Source of the DNA: Thermoleophilia bacterium | Lineage (GTDB): Bacteria > Actinomycetota > Thermoleophilia > Gaiellales > Gaiellaceae | DNA: 41,052 nt | Reading direction: 5' to 3' | Assembly (NCBI GenBank): GCA_025930955.1 | Contig: JAICNY010000002.1 | Location: 1-41,052 of the forward strand | Shown here: one piece after another, positions 40,970 to 41,052 of the stretch | How the letters are laid out: each line of letters starts with the position of its first letter | How positions within the stretch are numbered: the first letter of the stretch is position 1 | Translations under genes and position numbers: made by a program | The notes under the pieces: generated by a model | Seen by the model: the letters and a program-made list of their open reading frames with translations, nothing else | What the model was told of the DNA's origin: nothing | Databases searched by the model: none

Positions 40970-41052
40970 ATGGCCGGCGGAAAGATCACGCTCCGCGAGG
41001 CGCAGACGATCGCCTATCTGCTCGAGCACGGGCGGATGCCCGACCCCGAGAC
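40970..41052 (+). CDS. N-terminus of unknown protein, truncated by window end
   Basis: MAGGKITLREAQTIAYLLEHGRMPDPE... open to the window edge. Confidence 0.5.
   Translation, partial: MAGGKITLREAQTIAYLLEHGRMPDPE

Overview
The window is a high-GC, gene-dense bacterial chromosomal segment. Gene content and order suggest an actinobacterium, possibly Thermoleophilia/Gaiellales (inference). It holds about 46 protein genes and one tRNA-Pro(CGG). I saw no CRISPR array, prophage, IS transposase or rRNA. The left 15 kb carries an ancient housekeeping block: lysS-greA-dus, then coaX/DUF2469/folK/folB/folP/ftsH/hpt/tilS. A very unusual + strand gene is inserted in it. The right half is lipid and cell-envelope genes, acyl-CoA dehydrogenase, Ku, divergent peptidoglycan hydrolases, PBP4-type carboxypeptidase, ligA, truA and an ArsR/SRPBCC pair. 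The best candidates for something undescribed are: (i) a 1178-aa predicted cytoplasmic protein fusing class III nucleotide cyclase, AAA/STAND ATPase, short TPR region and OppA-like SBP_bac_5 domain, with a palindrome next to its promoter; (ii) a promoter-to-terminator structured RNA at 29.5 kb with mutually exclusive antiterminator and terminator helices; (iii) two copies, 9.4 kb apart, of a ~100-bp double-hairpin element at gene 3' ends, with a conserved core and completely different but still perfectly paired 12-bp outer stems; (iv) a ~15-nt palindrome (GTRACACAGTGKTAS) present three times in intergenic regions; (v) pervasive TANNNT boxes 6-9 nt before start codons (leaderless mRNAs), including two ultra-compact divergent promoters; (vi) six convergent gene pairs sharing interlocked stop codons; (vii) a +1 frameshift separating a lipoprotein signal peptide from its beta-propeller body.
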